64,000 nt of DNA from Clostridium sp. AT4 (GTDB taxonomy: Bacteria > Bacillota > Clostridia > Lachnospirales > Lachnospiraceae). Below are positions 32,071 through 45,438 of the stretch, one piece after another; positions within the stretch are counted from its first letter, which is position 1; each line of letters starts with the position of its first letter. Below the pieces are notes generated by a model that was not told where the DNA came from, did not search any database, and saw only the letters and a list, made by a program, of their open reading frames with translations. The stretch spans positions 450,303-514,302 of the forward strand of contig NZ_LN999828.1 in assembly GCF_001517625.2 (NCBI RefSeq), in the 5' to 3' direction. The position numbers and the translations under genes were made by a program.

Positions 32071-33837
32071 TTATTTTACGATAACTGCCTGATCAGTTAC
32101 TTCTACGGTCTTTCCATCCGCCAGTCCAACGGTCTTTACAGAAGCAAAGCTGCCATTGATCTGATCGGCAGTCAGAACGGTCATGCCGGAAGCTGGCTGG
32201 GAATAATTGGTGAAATCAAGGATCAGGTCGCCGCCTGCATTTACAATTCCGCCTACTGCGAGCATATCTTCAGGACCGCTGATCTTTAAGGTTAAATCAC
32301 CCTCAGCGCCCTGTGTAAAGTCGCCGGAGATATTAAGCGCGCCGTTTACATTTTCTGTAATGGCTGCATGGTTGTCTACAGAGCTGTATCCGAAGGCGTA
32401 AGGAGAAGCTGCGGTGAGCGTTCCTCCGTTTACATGGACGCCGCCGGTATAGCTGTTATTTCCCCACAGTTCCAGAGTGCCGGAGCCGTTTTTCGTAAGG
32501 CTTCCTTCTCCGTCGATGTCATTTTTCCACTGGTCAAAGGCATCAAAGCCGCCCTTGGAACCGTCCATGGTTACGGTTACGTCTGTATCAAAGGAGCCGT
32601 AGCCGTCGCCTGCTTCATAGAGGTTTAAGCGTCCCCAGCCCTCGGCGTCATCCAGAAATACATAGCCGGAGGGGAGGCCTGTGGAATACAGAACCCATCT
32701 GCGCTGGTCTGCATTCAGATAAGGGAATCTTGTTTCCAGAAGAACTTCTGCTCCCTTTGGAACACGCATAGGCTGTGTGGGATCACCGGTCTGAGGCATA
32801 TTGTAGGTCATGCGTTCATTGTATCGGATGGCGTTTAATTCTTCATCATCATAGTAGGTTACTTCCTTGGCAGAAGGATTCTTAAGAAGGATTTCTTCTG
32901 CTTCTTTGCGTGCGTCTGCCTTTAACTGGGCATTGTCCGGATCATTTAAGGCTGCGGCTGCCAGGGCCATTGCCATGGTGCGTCCGCCCATTACGTCCAT
33001 AGGGGAGTGCATGCCTGCGATGATGCGGTAATTCCCGATCTCAGAGGCGTTGGTGAGACACTCTTTAAACTGTTCCGGAATTGCATACGCCAGAGAAAGG
33101 GATGCCAGATAACCGGCGTTTGTATGACCGCTTGGAAAACCGCCGTCCTCCATGGGATTTGAGGATACACAGGGCTTTAAAGCCGGTACGAGGGATACGT
33201 CGCTGCTCCAGCGGAAGGGGCGCATGTACTGAAAATAAACCTTGGCAGGATTGCCGCTGGCATGAGGGCCGCGGACTGTATTTACAAGCTCTACCATGCT
33301 GCCGAGAGAGGAGGTTTCATCGGCCCAGGCTCCATTTTCATTGCCCTTATCACTGTATTTTTTCGTTTCTGCATCAGCAGGGATGGCATCCGGCAGAGAG
33401 GTTTTCGCATTTGCCAGGTTTTTAAACGCGTTTTCATAGGAACCCAGTCCGTCCAGTGCGGACCAGTTCTGGTTCTGGCGGTCGGTGAGATAAGCCTGAA
33501 CTTCCTGCTCCAGCGTGCGGTTCTGGGTCATGGTAATGCAGGTAAAGATATTCTGGTCCAGAAGACGCTTTCCGTCCTCGCCAAGCTTGGTTCCGTTATC
33601 CCAGCTGGATCCTGGCTCCCAGATGTTTAAGAAGGGGGAGAGAACCCCTACGACTGCATTAGACTCAGGGGACTGGTTTTCCATGGCATTTGTCTTGTAG
33701 GTATCTACAAAGTAGCCATGGGGACCCGGAACTGGTTCGATGGCAGCTGGATCAGTGGCAGCCATAACTGGTGTGGCAGTCATTGCCAGCGCTGCTCCAA
33801 GAGCACCTGCCTGCTTGATGAATTTTGAACGTTTCAT
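32071..33837 (-). CDS. Secreted PAP2-type acid phosphatase with autotransporter-like strand repeats
   Basis: 588 residues from the ATG with AGGAGG upstream (a longer frame begins 72 nt earlier without a signal start). Signal peptide about 1-27 (twin Lys-Arg then ALGAALAMTATPVMA). The catalytic domain has the three phosphatase/haloperoxidase motifs: K-x6-RP in KVYFQYMRPF, PSGH in GGFPSGHTNAG and R-x5-GxHxxxD in RIIAGMHSPMD. The C-terminal 150 residues contain GSLTKNGSGTLELWGNNSYT with GGVHVNGGTLT, the beta-strand repeat normally seen in Gram-negative autotransporters. Secreted nonspecific phosphomonoesterase is the best guess. Confidence 0.85.
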   Translation of the reverse strand: MKRSKFIKQAGALGAALAMTATPVMAATDPAAIEPVPGPHGYFVDTYKTNAMENQSPESNAVVGVLSPFLNIWEPGSSWDNGTKLGEDGKRLLDQNIFTCITMTQNRTLEQEVQAYLTDRQNQNWSALDGLGSYENAFKNLANAKTSLPDAIPADAETKKYSDKGNENGAWADETSSLGSMVELVNTVRGPHASGNPAKVYFQYMRPFRWSSDVSLVPALKPCVSSNPMEDGGFPSGHTNAGYLASLSLAYAIPEQFKECLTNASEIGNYRIIAGMHSPMDVMGGRTMAMALAAAALNDPDNAQLKADARKEAEEILLKNPSAKEVTYYDDEELNAIRYNERMTYNMPQTGDPTQPMRVPKGAEVLLETRFPYLNADQRRWVLYSTGLPSGYVFLDDAEGWGRLNLYEAGDGYGSFDTDVTVTMDGSKGGFDAFDQWKNDIDGEGSLTKNGSGTLELWGNNSYTGGVHVNGGTLTAASPYAFGYSSVDNHAAITENVNGALNISGDFTQGAEGDLTLKISGPEDMLAVGGIVNAGGDLILDFTNYSQPASGMTVLTADQINGSFASVKTVGLADGKTVEVTDQAVIVK

Positions 33838-33982
33838 AGAAAAAAAATCCTCCTCGCGAATCAATTTTAAATTCATCATAACAAAGAAAAACAGACAAAG
33901 ACTACTCATATTTTGCGTGTTTTGAGAAGGGGAATATGCATTTTATGCGTTTTGGTAATGCCGGGGTAAAATTACGGTAAAA

Positions 33983-34924
33983 TTACTGTTGTTCATCTGG
34001 GGCCGTAGGACGGTAGGAGGAGTGGTGGGAAGTCAGCTTGTAGTCCGAGGGAGACATACCGCAGAACTTTCGGAATACCCGGTTGAACTGTGAAAAACTG
34101 GAAAAACCAGTGGATTCTGCTACCTGCGTAATACGCATAGGTGAATTGAGCAGGAGATACTGGGCATTTTTAATCCGTGTCAGCTGGATGTACTGTACCA
34201 CCGTGTAGCCAGTGACATTTTTAAACTGGTGGGACAGATAGTAGGGACTGATGTAAAATGTCTCTGCCAGAGCGGCCAGAGAAATATCTTCCGTGTAGTG
34301 GGTATGGATATAGTTGGTAATAGTATAAATCTTTTCTTTCACACCGTTTTCCACGTTAGGAACGTAATGGTTTAGCCCCTGCATTTCATACAGGAGAAAG
34401 AGAAATTCCGTAAATTTGGTGTGTATCAGAAGATTGCGGATATTGACATTGGGCGTATCTTTGGCAATCATTACGATTTCATTGAGCTTCTGGTATAAAC
34501 GGTTCTGTTCCTCTTTGTGAAAACGAAAAATGGGTACAGAGCTGTTAAAAACGGAAAGGATTTCCTTATAGCCGGAAGCACCGTAATTCATCTGTTTAGG
34601 CAGCATAAATCCAATGATGATACGATCGCTGGGCGGGCCGGGCAGATATTCGGACTGATGGAGCACCGATGGAGGGAGCAGCACCAGATCATTGGCAATG
34701 ATATCATAGCGTTTTCCCTCTACGAAATGGTATGCCTTTGGGCTTAAGAGGATCATCAGTTCATAAAAGCTGTGAAAATGTGGAAAATCCATGTTGATAG
34801 CGTGACTTCGTTTATCGTAGTCAAAGTAATAAAAGGTAGAGTTTTCAATGGGTGTGGCTACCTCATTGATAATAATGGAAAAGCCTTCTTCGTAGAGAAG
34901 CGGAGAGTTGTGGTAGGTTTTCAT
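33983..34924 (-). CDS. AraC-family transcription regulator
   Basis: 313 residues from the ATG with AGGGGG 9 nt upstream; an in-frame ATG 21 nt earlier is less likely. N-terminal cupin-type sensor (PHFHSFYELMILLSPKAYHF, DLVLLPPSVLHQSE) and C-terminal AraC double HTH (ISLAALAETFYISPYYLSHQ and ITQVAESTGFSSFSQFNRVF). Divergent from the lacZ-MFS-mannosidase cluster, so probably its sugar-responsive activator. The cupin of this type usually binds a mono- or oligosaccharide. Confidence 0.9.
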   Translation of the reverse strand: MKTYHNSPLLYEEGFSIIINEVATPIENSTFYYFDYDKRSHAINMDFPHFHSFYELMILLSPKAYHFVEGKRYDIIANDLVLLPPSVLHQSEYLPGPPSDRIIIGFMLPKQMNYGASGYKEILSVFNSSVPIFRFHKEEQNRLYQKLNEIVMIAKDTPNVNIRNLLIHTKFTEFLFLLYEMQGLNHYVPNVENGVKEKIYTITNYIHTHYTEDISLAALAETFYISPYYLSHQFKNVTGYTVVQYIQLTRIKNAQYLLLNSPMRITQVAESTGFSSFSQFNRVFRKFCGMSPSDYKLTSHHSSYRPTAPDEQQ

Positions 34925-35037
34925 AAGTGTGTTCCCCCTGAACATAGTAAACAGTTATATTTCATTCAGTAAAACACAGAAAAACAAAAAATGCAATACC
35001 CAAATATCATAAAGACAAAATTAAAATAGTTATTGCT

Positions 35038-35065
35038 TTGAAAAGCAGGTATACTGTAGTATAAT
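35038..35065 (+). promoter_or_regulatory. Promoter of lacZ cluster
   Basis: TTGAAA (35038-35043) and TATAAT (35060-35065), 16 bp apart, 32 bp before the lacZ start, in the divergent region shared with the AraC gene. Weak -35 match fits activator control. Confidence 0.6.
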
Positions 35066-35070
35066 GTTAA

Positions 35071-38157
<3,087 letters not shown>

Positions 38158-38176
38158 ACAGGAGAGAAAACAGAAA

Positions 38177-39331
38177 ATGAAACGAACAAAGTGGATTGCA
38201 TTTTTATGCTTTGCTTTTTTAATGGCAGGTCTTGGAGCAAATGACGCCTTTCGAGGGATCTTTGCCCCTGTGTTCCAGGAACGGTACGATTTAAACGGGA
38301 GCCAGCTTTCGTTGATTGTTACTATCAGTTATGTGGGAAATTTGCTGTTTTTAAGCATCGGAGGGAAGCTTCTGGATCTGTTTCCCAGAAAGAATGTGGC
38401 TGTGGCGGTAACGGCTGTCTGGGCGGGAGCAGTTGCCCTAAATCTGGTGTCCGACAGCTATATATGGATTCTGGTATCCATGTTTTTTGCTCTGGGAGCA
38501 TCCACCCTTTTAAATACTACGGTCAATATATTGACTCCGGCGGTGTTCGCAGGATATGCGGGCCTTATGGTAAATGTGCTGTTTTTTATCCAGGGGATTG
38601 GTACCAGCGGAAGCCAGCTTCTGCTGGGAAGATACGCCTTCCACTATGCAGGATGGAAATGGATTAACGCTGCCCTTTTGATTGTGGCCTTTCTGGTAAT
38701 TGTCCTGTTTTTCTTTTTAAAGATCCCAAAACAGGGAGAGGAGAAGGAGCGGGAGAAGGAAATTCTTAAAAAAGAGCCGGATTCAAAGATATTCTGGATT
38801 TTTATTGCCATGATGGGCTGTTATTTTATTGGGGAACACGGCATCATGAACTGGCTGATGTCCTACTGTATCTCTGCATTTTCCATGGAAGCCTCCAGCG
38901 CTTCTGCAAGCCTGTCCCTGTTCTGGGGCGGCATGACGGCAGGACGTCTGATGTTTGCTCCCGTGGTTCAGAAAATGGGCGCGGTAAAGAGCATGAAGCT
39001 CTTTGGCGGCATCGGAACGGTGATGTTCTGCGCCGGCTGTATCCTGGGAGAGAGCGGCGTATGGGTTCTGGGAGCATCAGGCTTTGCGCTGGCGATTTTG
39101 TATCCCACCATGGTGCTTTTGATCCAGCAGATTTATCCGGTTCAGACCGCAGCCACCCGTACAGGCGTTATCATCAGTGCGGCTACGGTAGCAGATATTG
39201 TGTTTAATCTGCTCTTTGGCGCAGTTTCCTCCAAGTGGGGGTATGGCATCAGCTTTATGATCCTTCCTGTGGCTATGGCTGTTTTTTATGGTTTGTATCT
39301 GAGGCTCGCAGGAAGTTTGAAAAGAAATTGA
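38177..39331 (+). CDS. MFS sugar transporter
   Basis: 384 residues with 12 predicted membrane helices and a charged central loop (KIPKQGEEKEREKEILKKEP, about 180-205). The N-terminal half carries LGANDAFRGIFAPVFQERYD and GGKLLDLFPRKNV, the motif A-like loop of the major facilitator superfamily; the overall look is FucP/permease-like. It starts 19 nt after lacZ and is surely in its operon, so it probably imports the glycan fragment that LacZ and the downstream mannosidase cleave. Substrate not determinable. Confidence 0.85.
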   Translation: MKRTKWIAFLCFAFLMAGLGANDAFRGIFAPVFQERYDLNGSQLSLIVTISYVGNLLFLSIGGKLLDLFPRKNVAVAVTAVWAGAVALNLVSDSYIWILVSMFFALGASTLLNTTVNILTPAVFAGYAGLMVNVLFFIQGIGTSGSQLLLGRYAFHYAGWKWINAALLIVAFLVIVLFFFLKIPKQGEEKEREKEILKKEPDSKIFWIFIAMMGCYFIGEHGIMNWLMSYCISAFSMEASSASASLSLFWGGMTAGRLMFAPVVQKMGAVKSMKLFGGIGTVMFCAGCILGESGVWVLGASGFALAILYPTMVLLIQQIYPVQTAATRTGVIISAATVADIVFNLLFGAVSSKWGYGISFMILPVAMAVFYGLYLRLAGSLKRN

Positions 39332-39365
39332 GGAAAAATGAAAATAGAAAAGGGAGAACGGGCAG

Positions 39366-42300
39366 ATGGATGTAATGAGAAACAGAATACGGCCGATTTT
39401 AGACAGTTTGAGACAGTGGCGCTGCCGTTTCAGTGAAGAACTGACAGAGGTGGAAATCCGTCCGGGCGATTATCATTTTTCAGAGAAGCTGGATGCAGAT
39501 CAGCTGAAAGACGGATGGATGTCTTTTGGAGCTTGTGAAACATGGGGAGGAAGGGACCGACATTTCTGGTTCAGGACAAAGGTTGTGATACGAAAGGAAT
39601 GGGCGGGAAAAGAAGTACGGGTGACTCTGAACACGGGTGCAGATGATATATGGAATACAGATAATCCTCAGATTATGGCATATAAAAACGGGATTTTATC
39701 GGGAACCATGGATATGAACCATCAGGATTTGATCTTGGCAGAAGAGGCGGAGGAGGCAGAGGTTTTTGAACTGGTATTTTATGCCTATTCCAACAGTGAA
39801 AATTCGACAAACTTTTTCCATCTGAAAGCCGCTGTTTATGACAGGGAAATCGCAGATCTGTACTATGATTTAAAGGTTCCTTTTGAGGCGGCAGAGCTTT
39901 GTTTCGAGGAGGATCTGGATCGCATTGAGGCCATGAAATTTTTAAATACCGCCATTTCCGGTCTGGACTTGAGAAAGCCCGGTTCAGAGGAATTTTATCA
40001 GTCTGTAAGGGAAGTGCGGGAATATGTGAAAAAAAATTTGCCAGATATATGCCGCAGCAGTCGGGTAACCGTTCACTCCATTGGACATACCCACATTGAT
40101 GTGGCGTGGAAATGGCCTTTGAGACAGACCAGGCAGAAGGCAGTCCGCAGCTTTCAAACGGTACTGAATCTGATGGAACAGTACCCGGAATATAAATTTA
40201 TGTCCAGCCAGCCTCAGCTTTATGCGTTTGTAAAGGAGGAAGCTCCGGAGCTGTTTGAGAAGATCAAAGAAAAGATTCACGAGGGACGCTGGGAGGCAGA
40301 AGGAGGAATGTGGCTGGAACCGGACTGTAATCTGGCTTCTGGTGAGTCATTGATCCGCCATATTCTCTACGGAAAACGTTTTTTTGAAAAGGAACTGGGA
40401 GCTCAAAAACAGGAAGTGCTCTGGCTGCCTGATGTGTTCGGCTACAGTGCAGCCATGCCGCAGATCATGAAAAAATCAGGCCTTTCTTATTTTATGACAA
40501 CAAAGCTTGGCTGGAATGAGTACAATGTATTTCCCTATGATACCTTTATGTGGAAGGGGATTGACGGAAGCCAGGTTCTGACCCATCTGATCACAACCAG
40601 AAATTATCTTCCCGGATGCAGTCTTAAGGATATGCCAAACGGAAGCACCACCTACAACGGACTTCAGAATCCCAGCCAGATTAAGGGAACCTGGCAGAGA
40701 TACCAGAACAAGGAAACAAGCTGTGATGTTTTAACCTGCTACGGATATGGGGACGGAGGCGGAGGTCCTACAGAGGAAATGCTGGAGCAGAGCCGCAGAA
40801 TGGAAAACGGCGTTGTGGGTGTACCCTGTGTACGTCAGACCTTTGTAAAAGATTTTTTCTATATTTTGGAAAAAAAGATGGACCGAAACTGTCTTCCTTC
40901 CTGGAGCGGAGAATTGTATCTGGAATTTCATAGAGGAACCTATACCTCTCAGGCAAAAAATAAGAAGTATAACCGGATCTGTGAATTTATGATGGCAGAT
41001 GCAGAGTTTTATTCTGTTTTGGCAAATGGATTGGGAAATGGATATGAGTATCCTGAAAAAGAGTTGGAAAAGAACTGGAAGCTTTTGCTTTTAAACCAGT
41101 TTCACGACATTCTGCCCGGTTCATCCATAAAGGATGTGTATGAGGACTCAGCTGTCCAGTATGAAGAAATCCTCAGATCAGCCGGAAGAATTGCAGAAGG
41201 GGCAGGAAAAGCCATTTTGTCCTCATTAAAGGAAAATGGAAATAATAAAGAGGGATTGGCTGTCTTTAATCCATTAAGCTTTCGCCGGACTTCTGCAGCA
41301 GAGCTTTCGGCAGAAGAGGCCCGATGGGCAGAAAATGATCTGAAAGGGGGTTGTCCGGAGGGAATGATCATACAGAGAACAGGGGAAGGCGGTATGCTGA
41401 TTCTGGTAAAGGATGCTCCTTCCAAAGGCCTTGGAGTATATGAAAACAGTGTATTCGATATACAGGCAGAGGAGCCGGTGATCCGCAGTCTTGTAACCGA
41501 TGAACGGGGCTGGCCCATCAGTCTGGATACACCCTTTTTCCATATGGAATTTGACCCACAGGGAGAGATCAGCCGCATACGGGATCTGAGAGAATCCAGA
41601 GAGCTGTTAAAAAAAGGTGCTGTGGGAAATGAGCTTATTGTATATGAGGATCGTCCCATGGAGTTTGATGCCTGGAATATTGACGCTGGATACAGAGAAA
41701 AGAAATGGAAATTCGGAGGGGTTACGGAGTTTTACCTGGAAGAAAACGGGCCTGTGAGAGGCAGCCTTTTGATCCGCCGTCATTTTCTGGATTCTGTTTT
41801 AGAGCAGAGGATCTGTTTTTATTCCCATACCGCCAGGATCGATTTTAAGACGAAGGCAGACTGGAGAGAGAGCCAGCTTCTTTTAAGAACTTCGTTCCCC
41901 CTTGATATACAGAGCAATGAGGCAGATTTTGAGATACAGTTTGGAAATGTGAAGCGTCCGGTTCATCAAAATACGACCTGGGATCAGGCACGTTTTGAGG
42001 TATGCGCCCATAAGTGGATGGATCTGTCCGAGTATGGGTATGGAGCCGCTGTTTTAAATGACTGTAAATATGGATGTGACATCCATGATTCCGTCATGAG
42101 CCTGACTCTGATCAAATCCGGAATTTTCCCGGATCCACAGGCAGATCAGGGACTGCATGAGTTTACATATTCCCTCTATCCCCACAGGGGAGATTTCAGA
42201 AGAGGACGAGTGATTCAGGAGGCGTACGACTTAAATTGTCCTCTGGCCGTACAGAAACAGAGCGGAATCAAAAAGGGAGAATGGTCCTTCCTTCAGATTT

Positions 42301-42584
42301 CCGAGGAAAATATTTTTGCAGATACAGTAAAGAAGGCAGAAGAGGGCGATGACCTGATCATTCGGCTGTATGAGGCATATGGAATGCGTACCAGGGTACA
42401 TCTGGTATTTCCGTTATTTTCTGATTTTGATGCGGCAGTCTGTGATCTGATGGAGCAGATGGATCAAAAGACACAGTCCTTTGTTTCAGAGACAGAACTG
42501 GTGCAGAAGGGACAGACTCTGGAGTTTGAGATGAAGCCATATGAAATTTTCTCTATTCGCCTTACACCAAAGTGCTGCAGGTAA
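39366..42584 (+). CDS. Alpha-mannosidase, glycoside hydrolase family 38
   Basis: 1072 residues, cytoplasmic, zinc-dependent. The catalytic domain shows HTHIDVAWKWPLRQT with zinc ligands His243 and Asp245, and the nucleophile Asp356 in WLPDVFGYSAAMPQ; the long all-beta C-terminal part is typical of GH38. The family releases alpha-mannose, mainly from N-glycan-type oligosaccharides. Third gene after lacZ and the MFS transporter, with 34 nt spacing and GGGAGAACGG before the ATG. With lacZ it suits breakdown of host N-glycans or plant mannans. Confidence 0.95.
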   Translation: MDVMRNRIRPILDSLRQWRCRFSEELTEVEIRPGDYHFSEKLDADQLKDGWMSFGACETWGGRDRHFWFRTKVVIRKEWAGKEVRVTLNTGADDIWNTDNPQIMAYKNGILSGTMDMNHQDLILAEEAEEAEVFELVFYAYSNSENSTNFFHLKAAVYDREIADLYYDLKVPFEAAELCFEEDLDRIEAMKFLNTAISGLDLRKPGSEEFYQSVREVREYVKKNLPDICRSSRVTVHSIGHTHIDVAWKWPLRQTRQKAVRSFQTVLNLMEQYPEYKFMSSQPQLYAFVKEEAPELFEKIKEKIHEGRWEAEGGMWLEPDCNLASGESLIRHILYGKRFFEKELGAQKQEVLWLPDVFGYSAAMPQIMKKSGLSYFMTTKLGWNEYNVFPYDTFMWKGIDGSQVLTHLITTRNYLPGCSLKDMPNGSTTYNGLQNPSQIKGTWQRYQNKETSCDVLTCYGYGDGGGGPTEEMLEQSRRMENGVVGVPCVRQTFVKDFFYILEKKMDRNCLPSWSGELYLEFHRGTYTSQAKNKKYNRICEFMMADAEFYSVLANGLGNGYEYPEKELEKNWKLLLLNQFHDILPGSSIKDVYEDSAVQYEEILRSAGRIAEGAGKAILSSLKENGNNKEGLAVFNPLSFRRTSAAELSAEEARWAENDLKGGCPEGMIIQRTGEGGMLILVKDAPSKGLGVYENSVFDIQAEEPVIRSLVTDERGWPISLDTPFFHMEFDPQGEISRIRDLRESRELLKKGAVGNELIVYEDRPMEFDAWNIDAGYREKKWKFGGVTEFYLEENGPVRGSLLIRRHFLDSVLEQRICFYSHTARIDFKTKADWRESQLLLRTSFPLDIQSNEADFEIQFGNVKRPVHQNTTWDQARFEVCAHKWMDLSEYGYGAAVLNDCKYGCDIHDSVMSLTLIKSGIFPDPQADQGLHEFTYSLYPHRGDFRRGRVIQEAYDLNCPLAVQKQSGIKKGEWSFLQISEENIFADTVKKAEEGDDLIIRLYEAYGMRTRVHLVFPLFSDFDAAVCDLMEQMDQKTQSFVSETELVQKGQTLEFEMKPYEIFSIRLTPKCCR

Positions 42585-42753
42585 AACCAGGATTATAAGA
42601 GCAAAGATAGAACTAAAAAGCAATATATACAATATTATATATCAAAAAAGGCAAAAACAGTGTTGAAATTGATGGATTAAAATGATACTATGGGTTTATC
42701 AAAAGCAGTTACGAGGAAATGCAAAAACAAGAAGTATTAAGGAGGACATTATT

Positions 42754-44076
42754 ATGAAGAAGAAAGCAGCAAGAGCATTGGCAGGCGTTCTTACCTTGTC
42801 TATGGCAGCAGCGCTGACAGCCTGCGGCGGTTCTGATTCCGCAAAAAAAGGAGGAGAGACAGCAGCGGCAGCAGAAAGTTCAGGCCCTATCACAGGACAG
42901 ACTCTTTCTGTTATGCTTTCTGAGGAGCCGGGAGAGCAGGATGCTCTTGGAAACGTTTTAAACCATTGGGCGGAGGAAAGCGGAAACACGATCAAAAAGA
43001 TCATTATTTCCCATGATGATATGAGAAGCAAGTTCCCGGCTATGGCTAAGAATAAAGACCTTCCGGACATTGTTTCCACTACTTTCCTTCATCAGATCTA
43101 TCCGGATGAGTTCGTAAACATGGAAGATGTGGTTGATCTTTCCAAATTTAACCAGTCTGCGCTGAATATCGTAGGCAAGTCCTATTCTTCCGACGCGATT
43201 ACAGGTATTACAGAGCAGTTTACAACGACCTGTGTCTTCTATAATAAGGATGCTTTTGCTGCAGCAGGCATTGAAGCTCCTACACCGGAAAATCCATGGA
43301 CCTGGGAGCAGCTGTATGAGAATGCCGCAGTGCTTCAGGAAAAGGGCGGCGTAAAGTATGGCTTTGCAGCTGACGTATCAAGAGCACGTTACGATATCAT
43401 GATGTATGCAAACGGCGGTTCTCTGGTAGAAAAGGATGGGGACAGCTTTAAGGTAACCGTAAACAGCCCTGAAAACATTGCAACCCTGGAGCGTTTTGTG
43501 CAGGCGAACAACGAAGTAATGCCAAAGGCAATCTGGGCAGGCGGCACCACAGATAACCCGGTTGAGTACTTCAAGAACGGAGATGCAGCGATCCTGTTAT
43601 CCGGTTCCTGGAACTACAACACCTTCACAAATGAAATTTCCAAGTTTGATTTCGGCGTAATGCCTTCTCCAAAGGGAAGCGAGTGCCAGTCTTCCATCAT
43701 CGGCGGCGCAGCTCTTGCAATTCCTCAGAACGGAAAGAATTCGGAGCTGGCAAAGCAGTTCGTACAGTGGCTGTTTGAAGAGGAACACTACAAGGAGTAC
43801 CTGCAGCTTCACAAGGGTCTGTCTGTTATGAACGATGTTGCTTATGAGCCTGAGACTGACAAGGCAAAGGAAGACTTTGCGCTGATGCAGGGCGAGACCG
43901 CTTATGTAACCGATACATTTATGACAGATGAGAGTTCTTCCTGGAGAAATTACAAGGATAATGAGTACAGAGATGCATTAAAGCGCGCTGTATCCGGAGA
44001 GATCACAGCAAAAGAGGCTCTGGACGGATTTGCAAAGCAGCTGTCTGAGGCTTCCAACTGGAGTATGGCATACTAA
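42754..44076 (+). CDS. ABC-transporter sugar-binding lipoprotein
   Basis: 440 residues from the ATG with GGAGG 8 nt upstream (an open frame extends 72 nt further). Lipoprotein signal with lipobox LTAC, acylated Cys24, then a low-complexity Ala/Glu stretch and an extracellular solute-binding domain family 1 (INTITGITEQFTTTCVFYNKDAF-like core with NPWTWEQLYENA and AAILLSGSWNYN). It captures oligosaccharides for the two permeases at 45439 and 46326. A terminator-like hairpin follows, which would lower downstream expression relative to this gene, as is common for binding-protein operons. Confidence 0.92.
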   Translation: MKKKAARALAGVLTLSMAAALTACGGSDSAKKGGETAAAAESSGPITGQTLSVMLSEEPGEQDALGNVLNHWAEESGNTIKKIIISHDDMRSKFPAMAKNKDLPDIVSTTFLHQIYPDEFVNMEDVVDLSKFNQSALNIVGKSYSSDAITGITEQFTTTCVFYNKDAFAAAGIEAPTPENPWTWEQLYENAAVLQEKGGVKYGFAADVSRARYDIMMYANGGSLVEKDGDSFKVTVNSPENIATLERFVQANNEVMPKAIWAGGTTDNPVEYFKNGDAAILLSGSWNYNTFTNEISKFDFGVMPSPKGSECQSSIIGGAALAIPQNGKNSELAKQFVQWLFEEEHYKEYLQLHKGLSVMNDVAYEPETDKAKEDFALMQGETAYVTDTFMTDESSSWRNYKDNEYRDALKRAVSGEITAKEALDGFAKQLSEASNWSMAY

Positions 44077-44095
44077 TTATACCAGACGAAAAACG

Positions 44096-44129
44096 GTCCA
44101 TTCTTTTTTGGGGAATGGGCTGTTTTTTT
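44096..44129 (+). terminator. Hairpin after binding-protein gene
   Basis: GTCCATTC pairs with GAATGGGC, followed by TGTTTTTTT. Probably partial termination inside the operon. Confidence 0.7.
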
Positions 44130-44310
44130 GTTGCAGAGAGGATGGATTGCTGGTAGAATAAAAAAGCAAAAACCTGCACATAAAGCAAAATATGCGATAT
44201 TATTATACCTAAAAGACAAAATAAATGTAGAAATTGACTTATCAAAGTGTTAAGATAAATCCAGAAAGTGATGGAAGCGAGGAACGCCTTCCGATGAAAG
44301 GAGCGAGAGG

Positions 44311-45414
44311 ATGAAATACACAGCAGCAGATATTGACCGTTACATTGATCTGTATCTTAACAGCTTTGAAAAGGTTCTTTACGAAGAGGATTCCCAGTTT
44401 ATGGAGGGGATGAAGACACGGAGTCTGGCCGGCGATGATATCAGGCGGTATCAGTTTTGGGAGTGGACTCAGGGCGTAGGCCTTTATGGAGTATGGAAAC
44501 TCTACAAGGAGACGAAAGATGAGAGATATATGAATATCCTGACCTCTTATTATGAGAGGCAGTTAAAAATCGGGCTTCCTTCCAAGAATGTAAATACGGT
44601 GACGCCTCTTTTAGCCATGTCTTTTGTGGCAGAAGAAACAGACAACGAGCGATACATGGAGGTCTGCCGGGAATGGGCAGCATGGATCTATGCAGATTTT
44701 CCAAGGACAAAAGAGGGCGGCCTTCAGCATATTACTTCAGATACCTTAAATGAGGGTGAACTGTGGGATGACACATTATTTATGACGGTTCTGTTCCTGG
44801 CAAATATGGGCCGGATCCTGGGAGAAAAGAAATATCAGGATGAGGCAGAATATCAGTTCCTGCTTCATATCAAATATCTCACGGACCGCAAAACAGGCCT
44901 CTGGTATCACGGCTGGTCCTTTAAGGAAAAGAGCCATTTTGCAGCAGCCTTCTGGGGCAGAGGAAACTGCTGGATCACAGCGGCGATCCCGGAGTTTTTA
45001 GATCTTTGTCCCTGCAGTCCAAGCGTGGAAAAGTTCTTAAAAGAAACCTGGAAGCGCCAGGCAGAAGCTCTGATCCAGTATCAGGAGCCTACAGGAATGT
45101 GGCATACGCTCATTGATGATAAGACCTCTTATGTAGAGTCCAGTGCTACCTGTGGATTTGCGTATGGCATTTTAAAGGGGGCTGAACTGGGACTGGCAGA
45201 AACAGACTGGGTGGAAGCTGCTCTTAAGGCTCTTGAACCCATTATGGAATACACCGATGAGACCGGCGTTGTAAACCAGGTATCCTACGGAACACCTATG
45301 GGACGTGAAACAAAGGATTTCTACAAAGAGATTGAGCTTAAGCCAATGCCATACGGACAGGCTCTGGCCATGCTTTTCTTTATGGAATGCAGGAAGCATA
45401 TAAGTGATTTTTAA
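44311..45414 (+). CDS. GH105/GH88-family unsaturated glucuronyl or galacturonyl hydrolase
   Basis: 367 residues, (alpha/alpha)6 barrel, no signal peptide. Matches YteR/YesR-type proteins: WEWTQGVGLYGVWKLYKETK near the N-terminus, WDDTLFMTVLFLANMGR with the candidate catalytic Asp153/154, GLWYHGWSFKEKSHFAAAFWGRGNCW, and ATCGFAYGILKGAELG. These enzymes hydrolyse 4,5-unsaturated uronic acids made by polysaccharide lyases, for example from rhamnogalacturonan or glycosaminoglycans. Located between the binding protein and the permeases, so the imported substrate is probably an unsaturated uronide oligosaccharide. AAAGGAGCGAGAGG precedes the ATG. Confidence 0.88.
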   Translation: MKYTAADIDRYIDLYLNSFEKVLYEEDSQFMEGMKTRSLAGDDIRRYQFWEWTQGVGLYGVWKLYKETKDERYMNILTSYYERQLKIGLPSKNVNTVTPLLAMSFVAEETDNERYMEVCREWAAWIYADFPRTKEGGLQHITSDTLNEGELWDDTLFMTVLFLANMGRILGEKKYQDEAEYQFLLHIKYLTDRKTGLWYHGWSFKEKSHFAAAFWGRGNCWITAAIPEFLDLCPCSPSVEKFLKETWKRQAEALIQYQEPTGMWHTLIDDKTSYVESSATCGFAYGILKGAELGLAETDWVEAALKALEPIMEYTDETGVVNQVSYGTPMGRETKDFYKEIELKPMPYGQALAMLFFMECRKHISDF

Positions 45415-45438
45415 GGAAGGATCAAGGAGGAAATCGAT

